64,000 nt of DNA from JBNJGB01 sp051747385. Lineage in GTDB: Bacteria; Myxococcota_A; UBA9042; PHBI01; JACKFB01. Each line of letters opens with the position of its first letter. Position 1 is the stretch's first letter. Below, piece by piece: positions 47,314 through 58,099 of this stretch. The stretch covers positions 1-64,000 of the forward strand of contig JBNJGB010000013.1 of the NCBI GenBank assembly GCA_051747385.1, read 5' to 3'. Made by a program: the position numbers and the translations under genes. The notes below the pieces were generated by a model. That model was not told where the DNA came from. It saw only the letters and a program-made list of their open reading frames with translations, and made no database searches.

Positions 47314-48366
47314 ATGGAAGCGCGCCCGGTACGCATCGGGGTCATCGGCGGGGACGGGATCGGCCCGGAGGTGACCGAGGAGGCCGTCAAGGTCCTGGAG
47401 GCCGCGTGCGGGGAGAGCGCCTTCGCGTTCGACAGGCTCCCCTACTCCGCGGACTACACGCTGGACACGGGCATCACGCTGCCCGAAGGCGAGATGGAGC
47501 GCTTCGCGCGCGACTACGACGCCATCCTGCTCGGGGCCCTGGGCGATCCGCGCATCCCGGACATGCGGCACGCCGCCGACATCCTGCTCGGGGCGCGCCG
47601 CAAGCTGGACCTGTACATCAACAAGCGGCCCGTGCGGCTGCTCCGCGACAGCCTGTGTCCGCTCAAGGGGCGACGCCGGGGCGACATCGACCTCGTCATC
47701 TTCCGGGAGAACACGGAGGGGGCGTACGCGGGAATCGGCGGCAGCCTCAAGGGCGGCACCGTCGACGAGGTCTCGGTCACGGAGATGATCGCCACCTACC
47801 TCGGGACCGAGCGCATCATCCGGGCCGCGTTCGAGTGGGCGAAGGACAACGACAAGCGGCGGGTCTGCATGGCGTCCAAGTACAACGCCATCCCCCACGC
47901 CCACGGCCTGTGGTCGCGGGTGTTCCGCCAGATCGCCACCGAATACCCGGACGTGGAGACCACGGAGCTGTTCGCGGACGTGGTCGCCATGGAGCTGGTC
48001 CGGGATCCCACGCGCTTCGACGTGATCGTGACGTCGAACCTCCTGGGGGACATCCTGAGCGACCTGGCCGCCCAGCTCGTGGGCGGCATCGGGCTGGCGC
48101 CGTCGGCGAACCTCCACCCGGGCCGCACGTCGCTCTTCGAGCCGGTCCACGGCTCGGCCCCGGACATCGCCGGGCAGGGGCGCGCGAACCCCCTGGCGGC
48201 CATCCTCACCGCCGCGATGATGCTGCGGCACCAGGGCCGCCGCGAGGACGGCCACCGCATCGAGCGCGCCGTGGACGGCATCATGGCCGACGGAGAGACC
48301 ACGCCCGACCTCGGCGGCTCCCTGACGACGTCCCAGGTGGGCGACGCGGTCTGCCGGCGCCTCTGA
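47314..48366 (+). CDS. isocitrate/3-isopropylmalate dehydrogenase family protein (LeuB-like)
   Basis: This 350-residue NAD(P)-dependent decarboxylating dehydrogenase begins IGVIGGDGIGPEVTEEAVKVL and shows INKRPVRLL (substrate-binding Arg region), VIFRENTEGAYAGIGG, the catalytic Tyr/Lys/Asp regions (DVIVTSNLLGDILSDLAAQL) and HGSAPDIAGQGRANPLA. Members oxidise 3-isopropylmalate, isocitrate, homoisocitrate or tartrate. Two genes later is a LeuA-like synthase, but no leuC/leuD is nearby, so leucine synthesis is not established. GGAGG precedes the ATG at 47314. Confidence 0.88.
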   Translation: MEARPVRIGVIGGDGIGPEVTEEAVKVLEAACGESAFAFDRLPYSADYTLDTGITLPEGEMERFARDYDAILLGALGDPRIPDMRHAADILLGARRKLDLYINKRPVRLLRDSLCPLKGRRRGDIDLVIFRENTEGAYAGIGGSLKGGTVDEVSVTEMIATYLGTERIIRAAFEWAKDNDKRRVCMASKYNAIPHAHGLWSRVFRQIATEYPDVETTELFADVVAMELVRDPTRFDVIVTSNLLGDILSDLAAQLVGGIGLAPSANLHPGRTSLFEPVHGSAPDIAGQGRANPLAAILTAAMMLRHQGRREDGHRIERAVDGIMADGETTPDLGGSLTTSQVGDAVCRRL

Positions 48367-48485
48367 TCCCGGGGCCGCCCCACCCGCCCCGACGAGGCGC
48401 TGCAGTCCCCTTGGGGCCTCGTGGCCGCCGTGATATGCAGGCCGGGCGTACAGTTTCCCATCCCCTCGACCGCGCAGGTGATCCC

Positions 48486-49676
<1,191 letters not shown>

Positions 49677-49678
49677 TC

Positions 49679-50932
49679 ATGACGCGGCCGGATGAGCAGG
49701 ACCTCCTGCACGACTGGAACCGGGTCGGCTTCGACCGCCCGCTGACCGGCGGCCCGGTGTATCTCCTCGACGAGACGCTCCGGGACGGCATCCAGTCCCC
49801 CAGCGTCGTGGACCCCTCCATCGAGGACAAACAGCAGATCCTGCGCCTCATGGATCAGCTCGGGATCCACTTCGCGGACATCGGCCTGCCGGGCGCCGGC
49901 AAGCGGGCGGTGGAGGACGTCACCGCCCTGGCCGGGGTCGTGCGCGACGAGGGCCTGTCCATCCGGCCGGCCTGCGCGGGCCGCACCCACCCGGACGACG
50001 TCCGGGCCATCGTGGACATCTCCAGGGAGACCGGGGTCGAGCTGGAGGTCCTGACGTTCCTGGGCACCAGCCCCATCCGCCAGTACGCGGAGGACTGGGA
50101 CGAGGACCGGATGCGGGGACTCGTGGCCGAGGCGGTGGACATCGGCGTGAAGGCCGGGCTCCCGGTGGCCTTCGTGACGGAGGACACCATCCGGTCCAGC
50201 CCCGACACCCTGGAGCCGCTGTTCCGCACGGCCATCGACCACGGCGCGAGCCGGCTCATCCTGTGCGACACGGTGGGCCACGCCACGCCGGACGGCATCA
50301 AGGCCCTCGTCGAGTGGTCCCGCGAGCTGATCGACGGGACGGGCGGCGACGTGCACCTCGACTGGCACGGCCACAACGACCGGGGCCTCGCCGTGGTCAA
50401 CTCCCTGTTCGCGGCCCAGTACGGCTGCGACCGGATCCACGGGACGGCCCTGGGCATCGGCGAGCGCGTCGGCAACGCCGCCATGGATCAGCTCCTGGTG
50501 AACCTCCAGCTCCTCGGCGCCATCGACAACGATCTGTCTGCGCTCATGGCCTACTGCCGCACCGTGAGCGAGGCGACCAGCACGCCGATCCCGCGCAACT
50601 ACCCGGTCGTGGGCGAGGACGCCTTCCGCACGGCCACGGGCGTGCACGCCTCGGCCATCGTGAAGGCCCAGCGGAAGGGCGACGACTGGCTGGCCGACCG
50701 GATCTACTCCGGCGTCCCCGCCTCCATGGTGGGCAAGCGCCAGGTCATCGAGATCGGGCACATGTCGGGCGAGTCCAACGTGATCGCCTGGCTCCGCGAC
50801 CGCGGCTACGAGCCCACCCCGGCCCTCGTCGCGGAGCTGTACCGGGCGGCCAAGCGCTCCAACCGGACGCTCCACGACGACGAGATCGAGGCGGTCGTCC
50901 GCCGCTTCACCTCCGCTCCCGGGGAAGCCTAG
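49679..50932 (+). CDS. LeuA/HMGL-like DRE-TIM acyl-transferase family protein
   Basis: This 417-residue TIM-barrel enzyme has the DRE-TIM signatures: LDETLRDGIQSPS near the start (metal and catalytic Asp/Arg), the central barrel and HGHNDRGLAVVNSLFAA with IHGTALGIGERVGNAA. These condense acetyl-CoA with a 2-oxo acid (isopropylmalate, citramalate or homocitrate synthases). The C-terminal LeuA regulatory dimer domain is lacking, so feedback by leucine is not expected. The start codon is two bases after the thiolase stop, and coupling to a thiolase is unusual for a leucine enzyme. Its stop (TAG) is inside the left arm of an inverted-repeat element. Confidence 0.85.
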   Translation: MTRPDEQDLLHDWNRVGFDRPLTGGPVYLLDETLRDGIQSPSVVDPSIEDKQQILRLMDQLGIHFADIGLPGAGKRAVEDVTALAGVVRDEGLSIRPACAGRTHPDDVRAIVDISRETGVELEVLTFLGTSPIRQYAEDWDEDRMRGLVAEAVDIGVKAGLPVAFVTEDTIRSSPDTLEPLFRTAIDHGASRLILCDTVGHATPDGIKALVEWSRELIDGTGGDVHLDWHGHNDRGLAVVNSLFAAQYGCDRIHGTALGIGERVGNAAMDQLLVNLQLLGAIDNDLSALMAYCRTVSEATSTPIPRNYPVVGEDAFRTATGVHASAIVKAQRKGDDWLADRIYSGVPASMVGKRQVIEIGHMSGESNVIAWLRDRGYEPTPALVAELYRAAKRSNRTLHDDEIEAVVRRFTSAPGEA

Positions 50933-51112
50933 AGCACCGAACGGGACCGCGGACCGCGGGTCTGCGAGCGATCTCCGCGTGGATCGGCCAGGCGCGGAGC
51001 GCCGATTCCGGGTCCCGAGTCATGCCATCAGGCATGGCGCAGCGGTCCCGGAAGGCCGAGGCGCCGGAGACCGCCGCTAGCCCAACGGGAATGGTCCTGT
51101 TTGGTGCTCTAG
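50929..51112. repeat. 184-bp element with terminal inverted repeats (MITE-like or structured)
   Basis: CTAGAGCACC (50929-50938) is perfectly inverted at 51103-51112 (GGTGCTCTAG), and the adjacent ten bases pair further with two mismatches. An internal hairpin, ATGCC ATCA GGCAT, lies near 51022. No open frame of note exists inside. The left arm contains the stop codon of the LeuA-like gene. Confidence 0.6.
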
Positions 51113-51119
51113 GACGCTC

Positions 51120-51149
51120 GGGTGCCCGTGAACAGCGTCACGGGCACCC
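51120..51149. terminator. 12-bp hairpin between convergent genes
   Basis: GGGTGCCCGTGA, loop ACAGCG, TCACGGGCACCC forms a perfect 12-bp stem. It lies 14 bases beyond the stop of the leftward TSP3 lipoprotein gene and after the rightward operon, so it can end both transcripts. Confidence 0.7.
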
Positions 51150-51163
51150 CACAGGCCTCCCGA

Positions 51164-54100
51164 CTAACGGCAGCGCTGCAGGCGGTCCGTCGTGTCGTCG
51201 TCGCAGAGCGACCAGATGGAGTCGCAACCCTTCAGCCACGTCTTCTTCTGGCCGCACTTGGCGACGCCGCCGATCCAGCCCGTCTCGCCGCCGCACTTCG
51301 TCCACTCGAAGGAACACGAGGAACCGGTGTCCGTGAACTCCTTCGTCTCCGACCCGTCGCAGTTGTAGTCGTAGCCGTTGTTCGGCAGCTCCTCGGTGTA
51401 CCAGCCGGTCTGCCCCGGGAAGGCCAGCTCGGAGTCGTCGTCGCAGTCCTGGTCGTTGGTCGCCGTGAATCCGTTCGCGTGGTCGGGCTCGCAGAGCTCC
51501 TTGGGGACCGAGTTGGGATCGCCGAAGCCGTCCCCGTCGCCGTCGTACCAGTACTGAGCGTTGCCCGGGACCCCCTCGTCGACGTAGCCGTCGCAGTCGT
51601 TGTCCTTCTTGTCGCACATCTCGTCGGCCTCGGGGTGGGTCCCCTTGTTCAGGTCGTTGCAGTCGCCCGACTGGAACTCGGACGCCGTATACAGACCCGA
51701 CGGCTCGCAGAGGCACTTCACCGGGGCGCCGTCGGCGTACCAGCCGTCCCCGTCGAGGTCCTGGCGCCAGAGGTCGCAGCCCTGGGCGCCCTCCTCGTCG
51801 ATGACACCGTCGCAGTCGTCGTCCTTGCCGTTGCAGACCTCCTCGTTGCCCTGACCGACCTCGTCGTCATAGGGCTTGCAGTCCATGTCGTTCGGCGTAC
51901 CGTCGCCGTCGATGTCGGGATCGCAGGCGTCGCCCACGCCGTCCTCGTCCAGGTCCTCCTGGCCGATGTTCTGGACATAGGGGCAGTTGTCCTGGCCGTT
52001 CGGCACCTGATCCCCGTCGATGTCCTCGTCGCATGCGTCGCCCACGAGGTCCCCGTCCGTGTCACCCTGTCCGGGGTTGTAGTACCTGGGGCAGTTGTCC
52101 GTCTCGTCCGGAACGCCGTCGTCGTCGTCGTCCGGATCGCAGGCGTCTCCCAGGTCATCGCCGAAGTCCTCCCCCGCCTGCTCCCCCATCGCCTTGTCGA
52201 GGTTGCCCTGACCGGGGTTGTGCACGAGCGGGCAGTTGTCGTCGTCGTTGAGGATGCCGTCGCCGTCGATGTCCTCGTCGCAGGCGTCCCCCACGCCGTC
52301 TCCGTCCGTGTCCGTCTGGGCTGCGTTCGGGACATCCGGGCAGTTGTCTCCCGCATCGGGGACGCCGTCGCCGTCGATGTCCCCGTCGCAGGCGTCGCCG
52401 TTCCCGTCGCCGTCCGCGTCCTCCTGGTCCGGGTTCGGGACGAACTGGCAGTTGTCCTCGTCGTCGAGCACGTCGTCGTTGTCATCGTCCGGATCGCAGG
52501 CGTCGCCCAGGCCGTCGCCGTCGTTGTCGCCCTGGTTCGGGTTCCACAGCAGGGGGCAGTTGTCGACCTCGTCGGGCACCCCGTCGTTGTCGTCGTCCAG
52601 ATCGCAGGCGTCGCCCAGGCCGTCGCCGTCCGCGTCCTCCTGATCCTTGTTCTTCGTCTCCGGGCAGTTGTCGTCCTCGTCGAGGATGTCGTCGCCGTCG
52701 GTGTCGATGTCGCACGCGTCACCGTGGCCGTCTCCGTCCAGGTCGGCCTGCCCCTTGTTGAAGTCCTCCGGGCAGTTGTCCGCGTCGTTCGGGACGCCGT
52801 CGCCGTCGATATCCGGGTCGCACGCGTCGCCGTGCCCGTCCCCGTCCGTGTCCTTCTGGTCGAAGTTCGGGGTCTTCGGGCAGTTGTCGAACCAATCCAG
52901 GACGTCGTCGCCGTCGTCGTCGTCGTCGCAGGCGTCGCCCACGCCGTCCCCGTCCAGGTCCACCTGCTCCGCGTTGGACACCCCGGGGCAGTTGTCGTCC
53001 TCGTCCAGGACCCCGTCCCCGTCCTTGTCATCGTCGCAGGCGTCGCCGACCCCGTCTCCGTCCGTGTCCTTCTGGTCGGGGTTCGACACCAGACGGCAGT
53101 TGTCGGCCGTGTCGGGCACGCCGTCGCCGTCGTCGTCCCCGTCGCAGGCATCGCCCTTACCGTCGCCGTCGGTGTCCAGCTGATCGGCGTTCGGGGTGAG
53201 CGGGCAGTTGTCGTCCTCGTCGTCGACGCCGTCGTCGTCGTCATCGGGGTCGCACGCGTCGCCGGCGCCGTCCCCGTCCGTGTCGAGCTGGTTCTTGTTC
53301 CACGTCTTGAGACAGTTGTCGACCTCGTCGGGCACCCCGTCGTTGTCGTCGTCCGGGTCGCACGCGTCACCCCCGTCGTTCGAGAAGTCGGCGTTCGCCT
53401 GGTTGGGGTTGTAGACGAGCGGGCAGTTGTCCTCCTCGTTGGGGACGCCGTCGCCGTCCATGTCATCGTCGACGCAGTCGGCCACCCCGTCGTCGTCGGT
53501 GTCGTCGAACCCGTCGTCGGTCACGCCGTTGCAGTCGTTGTCGAGCCCGTCGCAGACCTCGGGCTCCGCATCGTCGCCCGTGCACCGGCTCTGACCGTCG
53601 ACGCACTCCGTGACGCCGGGGCAGGTGCCGTGTTCGTTGCTCAGCTCGCAGTCCTCGGCCGGGACGTCCTCATCCGTGACCCCGTCACAGTCGTCGTCCT
53701 GGCTGTTGCAGGTCTCCGGCTCGGCCGCGTCGCCCTCGCAACCCCCGAGACCTCCCTCGGCGCAGACGCGCGTCCCGGAGCAGGTCCCGTACTCGTTCGT
53801 GAGCGCGCAGTCCGTGACGGCCTGCAGGTCGACGGCCCGCGGCGAGCACTCGCAGACGTCGTCCACGGGGACGCACTGCCGATCGTTGCCGTCCTCGGCT
53901 CCGTCGATGGTCTCGCAGGTGTAGCCCTCGGGGCACGCGGGATCGCCCTCCTCGCACCGGCGACCGCAGAAGCTCCCCTCGCCGCCGTCGCCCAAACAGA
54001 GGTTCGCCTGGCCTCCGGTGAGCGTGTTGCAGCTCGCGTGCCCGTTGCACGGATTGCAGAGGTCCAGGTCGTTGTCCAGGCACACGAACGCCGGGTCCCC

Positions 54101-54478
54101 CCCGCCGCCGCCATAGAGCTCGCAGGAGTAGCCCGTGGGGCACTCCTCGTTGCAGACCTTCGAGCACCGATCGCCCTCGGCCGTCGGCAGGCACCAGCCG
54201 CTGTAGCAGTCCTCCGGACCCTCGCAAGGCCAGCCGAACTCGTGCTCGCCGCCGGCGTCCGCGTCGTCCTGCGACACGTCCCCGGGTGGCGGAACGTCGG
54301 CGTCCGCGTCCAGGGGCGGGACGATGTCCTGCGTCACCTCTCCGGGAAGGTCCGCGCCCATCGCGTCGGCGTCGGGCTCCCCCCCGGCGCCGGTCCCGTC
54401 GTCGCCTTCGCATCCGAGGAGCGACACGGCCGCCAGGGCGGCCATCCACATCTTCCAGGAACTTCGCGTCGGGCGCAT
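51164..54478 (-). CDS. thrombospondin type 3 repeat / MopE-like calcium- and metal-binding lipoprotein
   Basis: This 1104-residue protein has a lipobox (SLLGC, Cys23), a Cys-rich N-terminal region with EGF-like spacing, then 14 thrombospondin type 3 repeats (e.g. DTDGDGVGDACDDDKDGDGV) that bind many calcium ions. The C-terminal third has MopE-like units (EVCNGKDDDCDGVIDEEGAQ and DEMCDKKDNDCDGYVDEG) of the kind that bind metals in surface copper or c-type proteins. It likely forms an elongated Ca2+-stiffened stalk at the surface. The start ATG lies at 54478, with divergent lysS beyond a 260-base gap. Confidence 0.85.
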   Translation of the reverse strand: MRPTRSSWKMWMAALAAVSLLGCEGDDGTGAGGEPDADAMGADLPGEVTQDIVPPLDADADVPPPGDVSQDDADAGGEHEFGWPCEGPEDCYSGWCLPTAEGDRCSKVCNEECPTGYSCELYGGGGGDPAFVCLDNDLDLCNPCNGHASCNTLTGGQANLCLGDGGEGSFCGRRCEEGDPACPEGYTCETIDGAEDGNDRQCVPVDDVCECSPRAVDLQAVTDCALTNEYGTCSGTRVCAEGGLGGCEGDAAEPETCNSQDDDCDGVTDEDVPAEDCELSNEHGTCPGVTECVDGQSRCTGDDAEPEVCDGLDNDCNGVTDDGFDDTDDDGVADCVDDDMDGDGVPNEEDNCPLVYNPNQANADFSNDGGDACDPDDDNDGVPDEVDNCLKTWNKNQLDTDGDGAGDACDPDDDDDGVDDEDDNCPLTPNADQLDTDGDGKGDACDGDDDGDGVPDTADNCRLVSNPDQKDTDGDGVGDACDDDKDGDGVLDEDDNCPGVSNAEQVDLDGDGVGDACDDDDDGDDVLDWFDNCPKTPNFDQKDTDGDGHGDACDPDIDGDGVPNDADNCPEDFNKGQADLDGDGHGDACDIDTDGDDILDEDDNCPETKNKDQEDADGDGLGDACDLDDDNDGVPDEVDNCPLLWNPNQGDNDGDGLGDACDPDDDNDDVLDDEDNCQFVPNPDQEDADGDGNGDACDGDIDGDGVPDAGDNCPDVPNAAQTDTDGDGVGDACDEDIDGDGILNDDDNCPLVHNPGQGNLDKAMGEQAGEDFGDDLGDACDPDDDDDGVPDETDNCPRYYNPGQGDTDGDLVGDACDEDIDGDQVPNGQDNCPYVQNIGQEDLDEDGVGDACDPDIDGDGTPNDMDCKPYDDEVGQGNEEVCNGKDDDCDGVIDEEGAQGCDLWRQDLDGDGWYADGAPVKCLCEPSGLYTASEFQSGDCNDLNKGTHPEADEMCDKKDNDCDGYVDEGVPGNAQYWYDGDGDGFGDPNSVPKELCEPDHANGFTATNDQDCDDDSELAFPGQTGWYTEELPNNGYDYNCDGSETKEFTDTGSSCSFEWTKCGGETGWIGGVAKCGQKKTWLKGCDSIWSLCDDDTTDRLQRCR

Positions 54479-54602
54479 TGGCTCTCCCGTTGTGCCGAGG
54501 GGGGCAGGGCTCGAAGCGCGCGCATTGTAGCCATCTCCGGGCGCTCGAAGCCACCCTCGGGGTCACGCCTTCGCGCGCGACGTAACCCTTTGACCATGCC
54601 CC

Positions 54603-54632
54603 TTGACCGTGCAAGGGCGGCTGGCTTAGGTT
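54603..54632 (+). promoter_or_regulatory. candidate sigma-70-type promoter of the lysS-bamA operon
   Basis: TTGACC (54603-54608) and TAGGTT (54627-54632) are 18 bases apart, about 106 bases before the lysS GTG. The -35 is identical to those of the dnaK promoters. Nothing else was recognised in the 54479-54738 gap. Confidence 0.42.
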
Positions 54633-54738
54633 CCGCGCCCGGTCGTAGCACCCCGAACGACCACCGGCTCTCGGGCCGTCCCGCCCGGCCGCAGCCGCCC
54701 GCCCCGCGCCACCTACTCCGCTCCAGCAGGGACACGCC

Positions 54739-56262
54739 GTGGAAGACGTCAACAAGTTGATGGCCGCCCGGTTGCGCAAGCTCGAGGGCCTCCGCGAGGA
54801 GGGCGTCGAGCCCTACGCCAGCGGGTTCCGGCCGGACACGACGTGCGCCGCCCTCCTGGACACCGCCGCCGCGCAGGATCCGCCCGGCATGGAGGAGATC
54901 CCGGAGGGCGCCCGGCGCTGGACGATCGCGGGCCGCGTCATGGCGCGCAACAAGATGGGCAAGGCGACGTTCCTGCGCATCCGCGACCGCTCCGTGGGCG
55001 TCGACCCGGACGGCCCGGAGACGTTCCAGATCTATCTGAAGCGCGACGTCCTGGGCCGCGAGAAGTACCTCCAGCTCAGGAACCTGGACGTGGGCGACTT
55101 CATCGGCGTCCGCGGCCCCGTGTTCGCGACGCGCACGGGCGAGACCACGCTCATGGTCGAGTCCGGCGAGATCCTCACCAAGTCGCTCCGCCCGCTGCCG
55201 GAGAAGTTCCACGGCCTCACCGACGTGGAGACGCGATTCCGCCAGCGGTACGTCGACCTGGTGATGAACCCGGAGGTAAAGCACACCTTCCGCGTCCGCT
55301 CCCAGGTCATCGCCTCGCTCCGCCGCTACCTGGAGGACCGGGACTTCGTCGAGGTGGAGACCCCGATGATGCAGCCCATCCCCGGGGGCGCGACGGCCCG
55401 GCCGTTCGAGACGTGGCACAACGCCCTGGGCATGCCCCTGTACCTCCGGATCGCCCCGGAGCTGTACCTGAAGCGCCTCGTGGTGGGCGGCATGGAGCGG
55501 GTCTACGAGCTCAACCGGAACTTCCGCAACGAGGGGCTCAGCCCGCGCCACAACCCCGAGTTCACGATGATCGAGTTCTACCAGGCGTACGCCACGTACG
55601 ACGACCTGATGGAGCTCACCGAGGAGATGCTCCACGAGCTGGCGCTCCACCTGAACGGCGGCGACTCCACGGTGCGGCCGTTCGGCGAGCACGCCATCGA
55701 CTACGCCCGGCCGTTCCGCCGCTACACGGTCCGGGACGCGCTGGTGGAGGTGGGCGGCCTCTCCCGCGACGCCGTGAACGACCGGGACGCGCTCGCCGCC
55801 GCCCTGGACGAGCGGGGCGTCGAGGTCGACGACGATCGCAGCTACGGCTACCTCCTCATGGACGCCTTCGAGGAGCTGGTGGAGGAGGAGCTGGTCCAGC
55901 CCACCTTCGTCACCGAGTTCCCGACGGAGGTCTCCCCGCTGGCTCGGCGCAACGAGGCAGACCCGGCCTGGGTCGATCGCTTCGAGCTGTTCGTGGCCGG
56001 CCTGGAGGTGGCCAACGCCTTCAACGAGCTGAACGACCCCATCGACCAGCGCCAGCGCTTCGAGGCGCAGGTGGAGGCCCGGGAGTCCGGCGACGAGGAG
56101 GCGATGTACATGGACACGGACTACGTCCGCGCCCTGGAGTACGGAATGCCGCCGGCGGCCGGCGAGGGGATCGGCGTGGATCGCGTCGTGATGCTCATGG
56201 CCGACCAGCACACCATCCGCGAGGTGATCCTGTTCCCGCACATGCGCCCAGAGAGCGAATAG
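54739..56262 (+). CDS. lysS: lysyl-tRNA synthetase, class II
   Basis: This 507-residue class II enzyme charges tRNA-Lys. The N-terminal OB-fold anticodon-binding domain (about 60-170) is followed by the catalytic domain with motif 2 (RNFRNEGLSPRHNPEFTMIE) and motif 3 (GEGIGVDRVVMLMAD). The length matches bacterial LysS. The start is a GTG with GCAGGGA nearby. It leads a five- to six-gene rightward operon: lolCE begins seven bases after its stop, followed by lolD, bamA, skp and another lipoprotein gene. Confidence 0.95.
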   Translation: MEDVNKLMAARLRKLEGLREEGVEPYASGFRPDTTCAALLDTAAAQDPPGMEEIPEGARRWTIAGRVMARNKMGKATFLRIRDRSVGVDPDGPETFQIYLKRDVLGREKYLQLRNLDVGDFIGVRGPVFATRTGETTLMVESGEILTKSLRPLPEKFHGLTDVETRFRQRYVDLVMNPEVKHTFRVRSQVIASLRRYLEDRDFVEVETPMMQPIPGGATARPFETWHNALGMPLYLRIAPELYLKRLVVGGMERVYELNRNFRNEGLSPRHNPEFTMIEFYQAYATYDDLMELTEEMLHELALHLNGGDSTVRPFGEHAIDYARPFRRYTVRDALVEVGGLSRDAVNDRDALAAALDERGVEVDDDRSYGYLLMDAFEELVEEELVQPTFVTEFPTEVSPLARRNEADPAWVDRFELFVAGLEVANAFNELNDPIDQRQRFEAQVEARESGDEEAMYMDTDYVRALEYGMPPAAGEGIGVDRVVMLMADQHTIREVILFPHMRPESE

Positions 56263-56269
56263 GCTGCGT

Positions 56270-58099
56270 GTGAAGCGCCTGCTCGCCATCCTCGTCGCCC
56301 TGGCCGTCCTGGCGGTGGCCTTCGCGGCGGCCCTGGCGCGGGCCGGGGTGGAGACCCGCTACTACACGCTGGTCGGGGCGCAGCTCTTCCTGGTCATCCT
56401 CGGCGTGGTGCTGATCTCCAGCCTGTTCACGGTCCTGTACCTGGTGGTGTTCGGGCGGGGCGGCCGGCGCTGGATCGGCGATCGCTTCTCGGTGTTCGTC
56501 GGGTGGACGCTCCTGCGCAGCCACCGGGTCGTCCCCACCCTGGGCAGCCGCCTCCGCCGCGCGTGGACGGGCCTCGTCCGGACTCCGCGGGGGACCGCCG
56601 CGCTCCGCCTGGTCGCCGGCGCCGCCCTGCTCGGCCTCGCCCGGGTGCTGGATCTCCGCGATCCCTTCAACGCCATGGCCGACGCCATGAGCCCGGCCTT
56701 CGCGCGGACCGTCCAGGTGGCCGTGGCGCTCCTCGGCGTGGCCCTGGTGCTCGCCGCCCTGCCGCCCCTGATCCGCCGGACCTCGGAGATGGCCGCTCTC
56801 CGGCTGCGGGCGCGCACGGCCGTCACCCTGCCGACGTTCATCAGCATCGTGAGCGTGTCCATCGGCGTCTGGGCGCTCATCGTGGTCCTCAGCGTGATGC
56901 ACGGCTTCGAGGAGGATCTCCGCGAGAAGATCCTCCGCACGAACGCGCACATCGTCATCGAGCCGGAAGACCCGGCCGGGGTCCTGGGCGACCCGTTCCT
57001 GCTCGAAGACCGGGTCGACGACCTGGCCGGGGTCACGGAGAGCCTGGCCTTCGCCTGGGGAGAGGTGATGATGTCCTCGTCGACGAACATCGCCGTCAAC
57101 GTGGTGGTCAAGGGCGCCGATCCCACCGCCCTGGCCCGGTCGGAGCAGGTGCGGGGCCGCATCGATCCCGGCTCCGCCCGCTACCTGGACGAGCCGGAGA
57201 AGCTCCTGAGCGATCGCTCCCGCTATCCCCTCTCCGCCGAGCTGGAGCGGCTCGACGGCACGGACGACGCCCCGAAGCGCGCGCGGCGGCGCGGCTCCCG
57301 CGTGATGCCCGGGGTCCTGCTGGGGGTGGAGCTGGCCGCGAGCCTGAACGTGGACGTGGGCTCGGAGCTCCAGATCATCTCCCCGGACGGCGACGTGGGT
57401 CCGACGGGACTCCGCCCGAAGCTCCGCACGTTCCGCGTGGCGGGCCTCGTGACCACGGGCATGTACGAGTACGACCAGAAGATGGCGTGGATGGCCATCG
57501 ACGACGCCCAGCGCTTCTTCAACCTCTCCGGCGACCTGAATCGGGTGGAGGTGCGCCTCGCCTCGGCGGAGGAGACGGACGCGGCGCTCGTGTCCCTGCG
57601 GCAGATCCTGGCCGACGGCTTCCCCGGGCTGGTGGCGGCCGACTGGAAGGCCCGGAACAAGAGCCTGTTTTCGGCGCTCCAGCTCGAGCGCATCGTCATG
57701 TTCGTCGTCCTGGGCTTCATCATCCTGGTGGCGAGCCTCCTCATCGTCAGCTCCCTGGTGATGCTCGTGGTGGAGAAGTCCCGGGACATCGCCATCCTCA
57801 AGGCCCTGGGGGCCTCGCACCGGTCGGTCATCCGCACCTTCCTGGTGCTGGGCGGCGTCATCGGCGTCATCGGCAGCCTGTCCGGCGTGACCCTGGGCGT
57901 GGCCACGTGCCTGGCCATCGAGCACCTGGGCGTGCCCCTGCCCCAGGAGTACTACATCTCCAGCCTGCCGGTTCAGCTCGACCCGCTCGAGGTGGCCCTC
58001 GTGGGCGTGGCGGCCTTCGTGGTCTGCCTGCTGGCGACGGTCTACCCGTCCCGGGAGGCGGCCGCGCTCCGGCCGGTGGAGGGACTGCGCCATGGCTGA
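56270..58099 (+). CDS. lipoprotein-releasing ABC transporter permease (LolC/LolE family) with extra N-terminal membrane part
   Basis: This 609-residue inner-membrane protein matches the LolC/E family, with a MacB-like periplasmic domain between membrane helices (VSIGVWALIVVLSVMHGFEE, and three helices near the C-terminus, about 470-600). It releases outer-membrane lipoproteins together with LolD. Usual LolC/E proteins are ~400 residues; here about 170 N-terminal residues add three or four extra hydrophobic segments (about 2-24, 32-60, 110-128, 143-165). As only one permease gene is seen, it probably works as a homodimer. It overlaps lolD by eight bases. Confidence 0.85.
   Translation: MKRLLAILVALAVLAVAFAAALARAGVETRYYTLVGAQLFLVILGVVLISSLFTVLYLVVFGRGGRRWIGDRFSVFVGWTLLRSHRVVPTLGSRLRRAWTGLVRTPRGTAALRLVAGAALLGLARVLDLRDPFNAMADAMSPAFARTVQVAVALLGVALVLAALPPLIRRTSEMAALRLRARTAVTLPTFISIVSVSIGVWALIVVLSVMHGFEEDLREKILRTNAHIVIEPEDPAGVLGDPFLLEDRVDDLAGVTESLAFAWGEVMMSSSTNIAVNVVVKGADPTALARSEQVRGRIDPGSARYLDEPEKLLSDRSRYPLSAELERLDGTDDAPKRARRRGSRVMPGVLLGVELAASLNVDVGSELQIISPDGDVGPTGLRPKLRTFRVAGLVTTGMYEYDQKMAWMAIDDAQRFFNLSGDLNRVEVRLASAEETDAALVSLRQILADGFPGLVAADWKARNKSLFSALQLERIVMFVVLGFIILVASLLIVSSLVMLVVEKSRDIAILKALGASHRSVIRTFLVLGGVIGVIGSLSGVTLGVATCLAIEHLGVPLPQEYYISSLPVQLDPLEVALVGVAAFVVCLLATVYPSREAAALRPVEGLRHG

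Noticed and set aside
52000..53460. Regularly spaced DNA repeats resembling a CRISPR array
   Set aside because: They are in-frame codons for TSP3 repeats within one coding sequence, with degenerate third positions and no constant repeat.
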